This document shows, piece by piece, positions 35,608 through 48,031 of a DNA stretch of 64,000 bases; positions within the stretch are counted from its first letter, which is position 1; every line of letters starts with the position of its first letter. Below the pieces are notes generated by a model. The model saw only the letters and a list, made by a program, of their open reading frames with translations. It did no database searches and was not told where the DNA came from. The translations under genes and the position numbers were made by a program. The stretch is from Diprion similis. Lineage: Eukaryota > Arthropoda > Insecta > Hymenoptera > Diprionidae. The DNA lies in contig NC_060114.1 in NCBI RefSeq assembly GCF_021155765.1, forward strand, positions 9,295,501 to 9,359,500, given 5' to 3'.

Positions 35608-38600
35608 TTATTCCTGCAGCATGTGGACAAAGCTTATAGGAAACATGCCTCGTCTGTCCGGTTGCCGCTCGAGAGCACCCTCCATCCAGTTGTCGTCGTC
35701 GGTGTGCTCGTTGGTCACAACGATTACTTCGCCCTCGCGAAATGAGAGCTCGTCTTCGTTGTCCGCTTCGCAGTCGTAGAGAGCGCGACACCGCCGAAGT
35801 CCACCCATGGAAACTGAACCACCAGTTCCGGATCCTCCCCCAGGCGACGTCGGCTGCAGGGAATAAAACAGATACGGCTGTCCCAATAGGAAGCGTTAAT
35901 GCACCCGCATTATTGGCATTTATGATTTTTTTTGTCTTGTATAACGCCCTCATTCCCACCCCGACGATGACAAATCATGCAGAATGCTGTAATGCTGCCA
36001 CCCGCGTGTATGAAGGAAAATTATTGCCAGTGTGAAAAGCATCAGATTTTAAAGCGATAATGCGTGGCCGATGATACAGCATATGAGTCGATGCAGTGCA
36101 CTTTTATGTTACGTTCAACATGAAGCAGGCGAAACATTTGAGAAAAAGACTATTTTAGTTACTGAAAACAGGCTTGGTAATGCCTTGAGCATGCCGAGCA
36201 ACAAAGAATTGTCAAACTATCAGTTTCATTCCTTTTCGAATCAAGTTATAAAAAAAAGAAACGCTCGTAGATAAGGCGATCATTGTTACTGTTCTTGTTA
36301 TCATAGTTACGAAATAATATAATTCAAGCGCACGGCGTACATTCAAACCTCAAGACAATCTCATATAGAATTTCATATATAGCATGTGATTATTGTTAAT
36401 GTTACCGGATTGAGATTGATCGTGATATTCGAGAGCAAAGATGAGGAAGAAGAAGAAGAAGACTCCTCGGTACGCCTCTCTATTCCAGATCGCTGCTCCC
36501 TTCGCTGTACAATTAATAACCATCAACACCATGAACATCAGCATTACAACTGACAGTGACAACGACCACGGAGACAACATTAATAATAACAACAGCAACA
36601 ACAACAACAAAGCGTATTGTACGTATCTAGAGCGCGAAAATTGCTTTCTTCAATTGATCATTCATATCCACATCTACACAATTTCACAGGTAAATGAATA
36701 TTATGATCCATTCCTATCTGATGCATTGGTCGTATACACAAAAAACATAGCATAAAATTGAATTGCATCAACAGCACAATTAAGTCTGCAATATATTTTG
36801 TAGAGATTTTTTTTTAAAATCGGCTCAAGATGCGAGTCAAAAGGATGATGCGTCGATAGTGGGAAATTTCACACGGCCAATTAACGAGCAGCATGAATAT
36901 GTATAAGTGCAATACCCATATGCCTCTGTCACCAAGCGTTGAATATAAATATACAATACAAGCGTATACAAAAGAAAATATCTGTAAATACCTTTCTCGG
37001 TGGTGGCACAGGGTTACCCAGCGCATGTTCGGAACACAAGGATGTGAGGGACTCGCTGCTCCGTCCGTTGCTCAGTCTGGTCGTGTGCTGAGCATTTTGC
37101 CCTGGTGCCGGCGGGGGCGGGTTTCGCGGCCTCTGGAGCGTAGACACCTTTTCTACACCTAAGAACATACGTACACACATCGATAAACGGGACGGAAATA
37201 TTACCATTAGCTTGAAAAAAATCGTATTCAGTATATAAGTAGATATTCGATGAGATAAAATTTCCGATACCGGGTCTTATCAAAAGTCGAATACACAGAC
37301 GCGTAATAACAACCGAATCTCCCTAATTGAGAAATTATGAGAACGCGACGAAATCTAAAAAAAAATCCCGGTGAACGAGACACTTTCGTACAGGTGAGTA
37401 GGTAAATCAAATTAAGAGTAAGGGTGCATTGCCTAAAACCGAGAAAAATGTAAGCACCGTGTGCCGTAGAGGAGGACGAGTCGCCACTGGGGGACCGCTT
37501 GTGGTGCAGGTGGTGTTGGGTGTTCAGGGCATTCAACGAACTCGGCAGAGTATGGAGCGTGTGACCGGCCAGAATCGGCTCGCTGGTTGTCCGACTGTGG
37601 GAGGAAGTCGAAGTTCCGGAAGACGGTAGGGTGCCGTAGTGGGAAGGTACGAGATTCGAGCCGGCTGTCCCAATCAACGCCGCGGGCGGAGGAGGCGCGA
37701 CGCGTTTCTTCAATGACCCGTGAACGTTGCCTGCAGCTACAATCCCGATGTCCGACGATGCGATTGCAGAAGACGTAACTGAATCATGGAAATTTGGAAA
37801 CAAACATTTACACGCGTTTTCGGCGGCGACTCAAATATGAAATCGTTCATGCGATTCAACGAGTAATGTGCGCAAAGCAAACAAAAAAAAAAAAACACAA
37901 ACAAAAATACGCAGCGTGGGTCGGCGGATTTGTGATTAGGGATATGACCGACTCACCGGTGACGAGGGGTTTCCGACTCTGCGGTGGTGGTGGCGGTGGC
38001 ATTTGTTGCCTATTCGACGAACTAGGCGACGAACCACCCTGCAGACTTCCGCATGTACTGCTTCGACTTCGCAAGGTCTGGGGTGAATCTCCTGGTCCTC
38101 CACTTCCACCCCCGGCGTATGACGGCGGTCTGCTACGCGATTTCTTCTCTGGTGTCGAACATCCGTTCTATGGCAAAATATTGGCCACGTGTTAAATTCA
38201 AAGTAATATTAATTCGTTTTGGTGTTTTGAATCGCGTAATCATACTATGCATTTCAACGTACTCTGTCTTCGATGATCGTATCATCGTCAGAAAAATCGG
38301 TCGAGCCTTCGTCATGCGACAAGTTCCAGTCTATATTCACATTATCAAACAACGTTTTCTGCCTCTGAAGAGCATGGCTGAGCTAAAACGTTGAAATAAA
38401 AGATCGTTATTACAGCTTCATTGTCACACATTTGACAGATTTATCGCGATCCGGAATTCTGTCGTACTGTAATATTCCGAACTCTGGATTCTCGTAAAAG
38501 TACAAGGTATGCATTACCAGTTCTTTACATGTGTGATGCCCCATTTCCTGTGCAATATCAAGCGGTGTCTTTTCTTGCTTGTTCCTCAGCATTGGATCGG

Positions 38601-41600
38601 CTCCGGCCCTGAGGAGGAGCTTCATCGCCTCGGCTCTGTCGTGCCTTGCGGATAGATGGAGTGCCGATTCACCCTCGGTTGTAGTTCTGTCGATGCTGCC
38701 GGCGTGCATATTTTGAACGAGAAAATCGACCAGGTGCAGGCTGTTTCCCATTTCGCGCAGTATCGCCAGGTGGAGTGCCGTCTCACCGATATCCTGGATC
38801 CAAATAAAACGAAAAGAAGATTAAGACACATTGGCAATGATGAAATATATGCCCATCAATCTTGACATGTCATATCTGCATGAACCAAATTAACCCACCG
38901 AAGTAGGAAGCGGCGCCGATAGATCTAAGTTTTCGGCAAATACTTGTAGTAACTGTTGTAGGTCCCTGTTGTTCACTGCATGTTCCAAGTCCGACAGAAG
39001 ATCACGTTCGTCGGCGCATGTGCTCATAACGTATCTCTTCTCGACATACTTGGCGCGTATGAATTCGTACCTCTCTTCCCTACAACAGGACGCACAGAGA
39101 TAGTATCGATATCCATGTATGTAAGGGATAATAGTACTTCACCTGCAATACTTACATTGTCGAGGTTGGGGTGGGTTTCAGATTGTGATGCAGCGTGGCT
39201 TCCATTACTTCGTTGAACGACTGATTGGTCATGTGACGTGCAAGCAATAGCTGCGCCGTCCCGACATTGTCCAGAGTCAACGATTGTATCCGCGATATAT
39301 GAACACCGAGATCCCTGTGAATACCGCTACATTCGATGCAGACGATTATCCCGAAATTTGTTGACAACCACGTAGCATCTGTAGCAAATACGTCGCAAAT
39401 AGGTATAACTGGGCAAAGGTATGACATTGAACAACGATGGAGAAGAAAATGACCGCTTCTAACTACCGTTCTGAGAGGAACAATCGCAGCAATGGTCGTT
39501 CCCTGGTAGCCGAGTGACGCATCTAATAACGGCCTGTTGAAGTTCGACCAGGCTGGGATTTCCCTGGCCCGCCTCAGCTTTGCCGCTAGCGTCAAAAGCC
39601 CTGAGCAAGGCTCGTTCTTTGCAGTTCACCAACACCGACATCCAGGCACGCTGATCTGCCTCATCCTCAGCCTGGAAGTGATACGTCCGGTTGTCTGCAC
39701 AGAGTTGACGCAATGTTAGATACGATCCGTCGACTGTAATACAAAGATATGGAAGAATAACTCACAGCTTATCAGATCAAATCCCCGCTTGTCGTCGGGA
39801 ACAAGTTTTATTTGGCACGTTAGCAAGTTGACTCTAGTTGGCGGTTTGTTTTCATCTGCATGACATATGTCGAGGAAACCCTCTGCCTGCACAGCGCACC
39901 GACGCTTCTGCCATACGCGACGCATCTTTCCCTCGCTCTTTTTCAGCAAGTGACCTGACCGCGTAACGCCGTGCTGCTTGTCGCCTTGAAGCTGGTGCAA
40001 CGAGTAGCCGACACTCGCGTTCACGTTCATCTAGAAGACAAATACAAGTCATTGGGTTGGTACGTTTAATGATCAGCAATAAAAGGTACGTGCATCGTTA
40101 GCCTTCTTACCTCTTTGTCACAGCCGGAATTTCTCAGTAAACTCCTGAGCTCGGTCAATCGTTTTCGTTCCTCGTCCTGAGTCTGCCTGATCTTCTGTAA
40201 TTTAACGCTGAGATCCGCTACGTATGAACCGAAATGTTCTATGGTCTTCAGGCCGTCTTGAAAGTAACTGCAAGTAAATGTAAAGTATCACGAATAAATC
40301 GTAACAACGGTGGCGTGCAAATGCCACGACTGTTTTCTTTTACTTACTTCGTTTGAGCGTGATAATACTCTACGAGATGCTGAAGCAGTTCGATCCCTTT
40401 CTTAGTTTTTATCTCGTTGACTTTGATGAGGTACTGAAAGTGCCAAAAGACATTTTTAAGATAACGGGTTGAAAATTATATCGACGTTTGTCAACGAACG
40501 ATCAATCGTAGTGTTCCAATAATAATAAGTCTAACAATAAGCCGACCAGAGTAAAAAGTTCGAACCTCGCACATCTGAAGTTGAAACATTCGTCGTTCCT
40601 TCTCCATTTCATCGGCGATTTCCGCCGGCGTCACTTCGATCCGTATAAATCCGGCCTCTTTGGCATGCTGCTTCTTCTCTTTCTCAATCTTGGCGTATTT
40701 CGCCTCGTAGTCTTTCCAAGCTTTCTCGAACGGGCGTTTCAGGTCCCCCTTGACACCTCTGAGGTCACCCTTCAGCACCGAGTCCAAAGGGAACATCACG
40801 ATATTGTTGATATTCTGCATCTACGAAGTAATAAAAATCGAGATAATATTTCCGTTTTGACCTCGAAACTTGAACTCGAAAAAAGTTGGTAAGTTTCTAT
40901 TCCCACGAATATGTATACATATATATATATATTTTAAATTTATTTTCAATAATCTGTACATATGTACCAATGTCTTCATCAGTGCGCTGAGTTCCTTGGT
41001 GACAACAGCGAACTTAAGGAAGGCAGCGCCGATATCCGGTTCCTGTTCCTTCAATGCCGCGTCCCCAAGTTTCTCCAGTGCACGACCGAGGTACACCTCG
41101 TTGTCTACGTGAGCTGAAAAAAAAAATCGAAAGCAAGCGCGTGCAATTATATGATGCACAATTACAAGTTTGAAAAATGTTGACGTAGAGCCGTAGCACT
41201 GGTACAGCCAAGTTATATAAAAGTTAAGAATTAATTTAATACAAACAAAAGCAAGAGTCATATCTGCATAATAACGATGATAACATTCGACCAGTCATTT
41301 GTCCATATAGGTAGGATAATTCCGGGTTTAGAAAACCGTAGGTAAGAGATGGCCCGCAGTACAATATTTTATCATGAAAGTACTTTACTGTATTGGACCA
41401 TCTCACCCGGAATTACCCTACAGGAAATTTCGGAGGAGGGTTGAAGCTGCAGAGTCTGAAAATAAGGAATCTCGCAGCAGTGGAGAGTCGAGCCTGCCTG
41501 CCGTCGTTGCAGCGGCACCGCGGCGGTGCTGCAGGCGCCGGGAAAATCGATCTGTCTGTCGAGTTCGGCGCACATACATACGTACATACACATGCATAAC

Positions 41601-43721
41601 CGTATACATAACATATACATATGCTAGGAGGCACGGCACATGCCCTGCATCTATTCCCCGCATCCCCCGCACTGCAGTGCCTATATATCCCAACAATTCT
41701 CCATTTCCTTCCTGCATAAAGGCAGCTCTTCAGAGCGTTCTAAGATAGACTCTGTAAAAATATTGTCTATTCCCGACTCAACTATTAAACGTTTACTTTT
41801 TTTTTTTTATCTCAAAAACTGGTACGAAAGTATCATATTATTCCCTCTATACTTTTTTCCCCCCTCATTTGTAGGGAAAAAAGTAGCAATTTTCTCCCGC
41901 AATTATCGAAAATATGATCTAATAGATATTTCCTGCAAATCCAATGAAAGACTGAAACGTTAATTTGCGCGAGAAATATGACCTAATATTTCCTGATCAT
42001 TTGGATTTTCGGTTATAAAATATGATACCTTATTTCCCGCAAATTAATCTTTCACTTTTTCTGACTTTCTTTCTTGCTTATTCATTTTTAACCACATCTC
42101 TCTCTCTCTCTCTGTATCATTATAAATTTTCAGTAATATAATACTTTTCAGATTGTTAGATCACACTTACGCATAAAAGGAAAACACTTTTAAGTCAATA
42201 GTGTGGCCAGAGTTGAGTCAGGAATAAAGCCCTGTACGTAACAGAGGAATAAAATTCGATTAATTCCTTGTTACATAATGTACCATTTAAACCGCTTGTA
42301 AGTCCTCTGCAACTTCTTGCCTGGAGCGAATTACCCAGTCATACCGCGGAGTCCATCGACTACGTGTGTCGGCTGATGCACGTGTCAACGAATTTCCGCT
42401 CAACAACCGGAAGCTTGGAAGCCGGAACTCTGCAGCCCCCGCATGTGTGCACAATCAGTGCGGGTGGTGCTATGGTATTTCAATTTCAATGCTCGGGTGT
42501 AAAGTCAAAGGCAGTGGACTGCAGGGTTTATATTATACCCACCATCAATCAATCACAGACTCACATGAACTTATCATAGGTAATTGCTAGTCAAAGTTAA
42601 CACTGTCTACGGTCTACTACTCCGTGAGTTGAAAGTACACGACACATTGTATGAAAAATAACTGTTAAATGCATAAGAGTATAATCGAGAAAACAAAAAA
42701 AGAAAAAAAATCAATCACTTGACTTCGATATTATTAAATATGCATTTGTGCATCCTTACCATTTCCCGAATTGTGTATAGCCTTTATGGCCTTCTTCAGC
42801 TTCGTAAGACCATCTCTGTCAAAGTCCAATGTCTGTAATGGATAAGAAAAAAGATTCCTTTAGTTAAAAGTTATTCAGAGCTATAGAGAAAGATTCGGGT
42901 TGAACGCGTATATATCGTCGGCCTAGCCTTCCGGAAGTCGGAAGAAAGAGGCGCTTCCTGGGTATCCTCGGTATGGGCGGTGGGTTCATATCGCGGACAT
43001 GCAGTGTCGGCTCAAGGTCACCGATACGCTGGACGCAATGCCGCGTCAACGCATAATATTAACATTCTCGTTTAAGCGTTTTTTTTTTTTTTTTATTACC
43101 TATCTAAAGAAAAGTATGATCACTGTTCAGATTTCAAAATGAAAAAAAAAAACAGAATTTATTTTTACCTTCAGCGTTATCACATTATTATTGTTAACTT
43201 ATGTTCATTGGATTAAACCCGCGGAAATCTTGAGATCAGTGTATTTTAAATGAAAAAAATTCTTCATAACAAGTAATTCGTCTGATTAAACTAAGCTACA
43301 TATGATTTAAATTACATTTTCTTTACAACGTTGCTTACAAGTTATTTTATTTTTCAATTACATTAATCCACCATCAAATATCGATTAATTATATCATTTC
43401 CATGTTGTAGTTACAGAGAAAAAAATCAAATCCAATTTGACCAGTCACAATTGTTTAAATAATCTTTGGCTGTTTGAATCATCGCGGTTTTAGACTGCGA
43501 AAGTCGGCGTGAAGCTCACATTATTATATGCTGACGCAATTACTAACTAGGCAAATAACCCTGTGATGAATGTAATACAACATGTATCTATACGTATATA
43601 TACGTCTGCGTGTATATATACATATATATGTCCATGTACGGGTATGCATGTCATTGATACGTAAATTACAGGCTCAAACAGAAAATTTCTAAGTGTATCG
43701 TCATCATCGAGTTGTTAATAG

Positions 43722-43762
<41 letters not shown>

Positions 43763-46672
43763 CATTATATCCTTTTTCTGCATACATACCATATATTGTT
43801 ATACATATATATCGTTAACAACAGTTTGCAAGAAAAAGCATTTTTCGTTAATACACAGACACTGCAGCAGCGTGCATAATATAACTGCATATTACGAAAA
43901 CGACTGGATGCAGCAACGTCTCGTCTATTAGGGGTGGGTAGTGACTGAGCAAAATTTAAAAAAACAATTCATATAATATTCGAACCTGCGAGTGAAAGCT
44001 TAGAACGACTGTTCTATATTATTGTCTAATCGACGTGTACATGACGACACGCGTGAATATAAGGCAAAATTACGTTATCGAATGAATAACCGAGCGGATG
44101 AACAGACACGCAGGTAGGCGTGTAACTTATCGATTCCTCCGACCGCGACCTTGCGTAACTTTTACATTCCGCAGTTACATCCACGGTGTATGTATGTATA
44201 TATATATATACATACGTTATACGTATAACGTTGTTATCGTAGTTCTTCTACCACCTCCGTCGCCGTGCATCAACATCTGCAGGTGAAACCCGTCGGATAT
44301 GAGTTGTGCAAGCAACGCGTGAACGAATAGTAAGTAAGTGGAGGGCGAGAGGAAGGGAGGGAGACACCTGAACAGCTGATTGTCAACGGGAAGCAGACAC
44401 AGCGGTTTACATCCGTTCTACCGCTTTATTCACCGCAGCCGCGGCTCGCCGCGGATATCCATAATCTAATTATATAAAAAATATAAGGAAAAATTCGTAC
44501 ACATTATCGTTAAGTGGTGAAAATTTTTAAGTATTTCTCATATTTATTAAGTTTTTCAGTACTCGAGAGTAATATTGCGATATAATTTAAATTATTATTT
44601 GTAGAAATAAATCGCAAAAATCTCTCTACGCGTATGGGGAAAGGCCTGGCAAAATGGTACCCGTAGGTAAAAAATTATTTTTACGCAAAAACAAAACAAA
44701 TGGTCATATTTCAATTTTTTCAAGATCACGTTTTCGTTAAAGGGTTCATTCTTCCCGGCCCTCCCTCGCGTGTTTTACATAAATTGTAAGTTTTATCCGA
44801 ATCCTATCGGCGACCCCAGAGACCCGTTCACAGACTTTTTTTAAACGTATTAAATAAAATAAAAAAATGTCGTCTATCATATTGGATCCACCATGTTGAC
44901 TGTTCTGAATTTCATTTCAGATTTGTAATCACAGTGACCCCGAAAACCAAAGAATACTATCTTGTTATAAATTTGACTCGGCATATATAATAATGTGTGA
45001 CTCAACACGTATGAGGGTTAACGCGTGAAATTTTTCTAACCAGTTCCATATATTACAGCGAAGAAAGGTTTGGTATACCAAAGGAAAAATGCAAACGGTT
45101 ATAATATATACACTTCATAGCCGTCGCCGGAGCGTCACGTCTGCATGACCCACTTAAGAATACCTATATATTGTTCTGTATTAACTATTTCGTGGTTTTA
45201 CGTAGGTATGTACATGGCTAGCGAGCAGGTAGGCGATGCAGACGCCCGGTCATTGTAGGCTAACGAGCGATTACTAATCACCGTTCTGACAAGCAACGGT
45301 TACTTCGGTCTAACTAAGTTATTAAAGATGAAGGTCTCTCGAGATTCTAATCTTGCACCATCGAAACTGACGAAAAATTTGCATTAGACTGGCGATCCGC
45401 TCGAAATCCTATGTAACATGCGAAAACTGCGTGTGCTTGAACGATGTACAAAAAAAAAAAAATGTCAAGTAAGGGAAAGGAATCAACGATACTGATCATC
45501 TCTTTCGCGGGTAAAAAGGCACGGAAACAAACGGATGAGGGGTTCCACCGCAGGTTAGGCCCTCGGCACGTTCTTCGCCAATTACTTATGCCGATACATA
45601 CGTATATGTATATACCCAGAGCGACAGAAAAACTCGTTCGACCCGAAGGGCTGCTGCCGCTGCTTTCGGGGGAGAGGTATAAGGGATAGTCATATATATA
45701 TATATACAAAAGAGGGAGATGAGCCAACCGTTGAACGCAAGCACGGAGAAATCTAACATCGAGGGGAGCCGCCCCGGCGGCGTTTCCTGCTAACAAAGAT
45801 GACATCACACCACCCTCCTCGATACTGAAAATAAATAGCAGAAGGCTATTACCGCGGTGTCTGCTTTAAAATCAGCACACGTGCGATTAGTTGTCATCAT
45901 CACGCGTCGCTCCGCTCCGCACACCGTACAACCTTGCCTCGCGTTGCCTGTTTCAACGTCAACCAAAAATATTGCTGTTTACATGTTAGTTGTTATTTCA
46001 TTGTTTGATCATCTTCAAAGCGATTGAGAAAATTCTGCATCGTATGTAACCTACCTGGATGTATATCTGGCGGTCGTGCCATATCCCCCCCCCCCCTCCG
46101 CCACGCCGCCCCTGTGGCAACGTATAACCGTGCATTTATTTACCTTGTGTACATACATACATGCACGTACGGCCTTAATTCTCAACTGTCTTATGCACAT
46201 GTTATGAGCACGGATATCGATATCGTGGGTTGAGAATAACCTATGACGGATACGTGGATACAGCAGTAATGGTGGGGGCGGGTAAATGCATCGGTGTGAA
46301 ATAATGATGATCGTAGCTACGTTGATAGATATTTGCTAATGTATGGACTGCGCGAGCAAGCGAAGCAAAGCGACGAATGATTAATGATCGTCCGACGAGT
46401 GGACTGGTAAGTAACGGATGTCAAGAGGAGGAATTGAGATCGGGATAATCGCGTGCGCATTGCGGTGTACGTACGAGAATAAAGAACATAAATCGGCGGC
46501 GACAATAACAAAGTCAGGAGGGTAGATAAGAACTGTGAGAACTTACTTCCTCCAGCGATGTGATCGTCTGCCTGCACTGAGGCATACGCGAGACGAAGGT
46601 GGAGGTGGTCGGGGAGCTGTAGTCCTCCTTGGTCTCGTCGACGAACTCGCCGACCGCGATGAGCCCTGGCAT
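35608..46672 (-). CDS. Asap: ASAP-type ArfGAP (BAR-PH-ArfGAP-ankyrin-SH3)
   Basis: Sixteen minus-strand exons: 46672-46547, 42832-42760, 41113-40968, 40820-40566, 40433-40348, 40267-40111, 40030-39766, 39694-39467, 39378-39156, 39079-38899, 38793-38518, 38382-38263, 38167-37957, 37778-37458, 37158-36992, 35853-35608. All phases agree, giving 1,026 residues (human ASAP2 about 1,006). Domains in order: BAR about 1-280 (start [18 protein letters not shown]), PH about 300-400, ArfGAP zinc finger about 430-550 ([15 protein letters not shown] with the arginine finger), ankyrin repeats about 580-675, a proline-rich linker with PPPPPP (about 713-945), and SH3 965-1026 ([15 protein letters not shown]). 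The family hydrolyses Arf-GTP at membranes and links to focal adhesions through SH3 partners. Intron 1 is 3.7 kb. The donor ending exon 14 is uncertain: CACG/GTGCTT is used, CTCG/GTTTTA also keeps phase. Extra or alternative exons cannot be excluded. Confidence 0.92.
41114..42759. other. ASAP intron 2
   Basis: Apart from short chance frames on both strands (41,372-41,750; 42,268-42,590) it holds a (CT)n run near 42,100 and an AT-rich part with loose inverted similarity (about 41,880-42,060). No exon is supported. Confidence 0.5.
42833..46546. other. ASAP intron 1
   Basis: A 3.7-kb intron, AT-rich with poly-T runs, (ATT)n at 43,722 and TA/CATA repeats. The 153-codon minus-strand frame at 45,347-45,808 contains tyrosine/isoleucine runs coming from TATA repeats and is not called. 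Confidence 0.55.
43722..43761. repeat. (ATT)n microsatellite
   Basis: About 13 uninterrupted ATT units inside ASAP intron 1, followed by an ATC variant. Confidence 0.95.
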
Positions 46673-47062
46673 ATTTGGCGCGTGCGATGTCGTCGTCGCG
46701 ACGCTTGACCAGGCCGGCGGCACCGAACGGACACTCCTCGCCTCTGCGATTAGGGAAAATAGGAAAACACGGCCAACTACGTCGAGTCCACGACGGGTCG
46801 GGAAAGTCGAGAAACTGTCAGACCGTCACACGCCTGCTGCACACTTCACATACACTCACTCACGCCGCTGTATCGCGAATCGGGCGGACAACTTAACCCC
46901 TCAATCTGATCGGGGCCGTTCATTTTCTTTCTTCAGCTGCGCGTCGTTCGGCAATGTTTGCGCTTTCTATCGGCGCTGCCGTCTAAAGGCGAGCATGACA
47001 CTTCGACTCACGCGCGAATCACCACCGACTCTACCGCGGATGCATCTTCCTTATCCAGGGCT
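46673..47062. promoter_or_regulatory. Upstream region of ASAP
   Basis: GC-richer sequence immediately before the ASAP start codon on the minus strand, most likely its 5' UTR and promoter. No TATA box was seen. A 170-codon plus-strand frame crossing it is antisense to the ASAP first exon and is not called. Confidence 0.4.
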
Positions 47063-47822
47063 CTATACATGCGCCGTCAGGGCGGCCCTGGACCTTACAG
47101 CGAGCGACAGCAACGATGCACGTAACTTGGGTTTATTGTGATTGTTACTGATTCCTCCTCTCTTCGCTGCCGCAGTTCCGCCTACCACCTCCAATAGCCG
47201 ACCATAACTGCCGTGCCGCACTACTTTTACCCTACCCAGTGTTCCTTGCGCGAATCGCTGCACACAATCTTTTTCAAGATTGCTCTGCCATCTACAGTGT
47301 TTCACGCAGACAAATCCTACTCGGCCGGTAACAAGATTTCTATCTTTGTCGCAAGCGGGAGAAGGAATATAACGAAATACTCTCAGATATGTCAGTTCGG
47401 CATGTCGGTACTGCAGATTACAGGCGCTATTGAATTCTTCTCGTGTAACCACTTCCACAAGATTGGCTCTGTCGATTGTCAGTGGGATATGGTTGGCCTG
47501 AAAAAATGGAATTCAAAGGGAAATGGGTGGATGTTAGTCATAAATTAAGCCATTGACCAAACCTATTGATTTGTTAAGTTTTCAATTAAAATGTCTTTAT
47601 TAAAAGTTATATAAGTTGGTGAGATTGAATTTACAGCTCACATACTCTGCATTGAAATTTTTTACTTGCTACTGATAAATCAAGTTTGTAATGAATAAAA
47701 GATATTATAAACAGCTCCATGACAAAATCAGTATTACCTGTAAGATAAAAATGTTGGACGATGTGACCCGACTCAATTACTATAGACATTTGTGCAGGTG
47801 TATAACTACACAGATCTTTCAT
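47063..47822 (-). CDS. Doubtful small two-exon gene, unknown product
   Basis: A possible model joins 47822-47646 and 47497-47063 (donor AGA/GTATGT, acceptor TTTTTTCAG, phase 0) to 203 residues. It starts MKDLCSYTPAQMSIVIESGH and has a cysteine-containing middle. It was not recognised. It begins only 210 bases after the TMEM43 stop, on the same strand, so the sequence may instead be the TMEM43 3' UTR. A different donor at 47,738 (ACAG/GTAATA) would break the frame. The last 45 codons cross sequence that may belong to the ASAP promoter. A plus-strand frame overlaps (47,213-47,548), so coding on either strand is unproven. Confidence 0.3.
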
Positions 47823-48031
47823 CTTTAGAGAACTGGCCTGGCTCCTTTTGGAGCCAGCAGGTGACTCAGAAACTCCACCGAAAGAGTTGACTATTCATAT
47901 ACGTAAATCATTCCTCTGAAAATATCGAATTTTAAGGAAGAATTGCCGGCTTTCTAAAGGTTAAATACTCAGAAACAGAGTAGAGAGTGAATGATGGAAT
48001 TTTTTGACGCAGAGACAGCGTGCGCTTGGAG

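Noticed and set aside
41372-41750. Several overlapping frames on both strands in ASAP intron 2
   Set aside because: Mutually overlapping, biased by CATA repeats, and flanked by solid ASAP exons read on the minus strand.
42268-42590. 103-codon plus-strand frame in ASAP intron 2
   Set aside because: No domain, signal peptide or homologue recognised. Could be an old insertion, but nothing supports coding.
45347-45808. 153-codon minus-strand frame in ASAP intron 1
   Set aside because: Contains [10 protein letters not shown] and IYIYVC runs produced by TATA repeats. No splice context or family resemblance.
46629-47141. 170-codon plus-strand frame
   Set aside because: Antisense to the conserved ASAP first exon ([10 protein letters not shown]) and its leader. 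No recognisable features.
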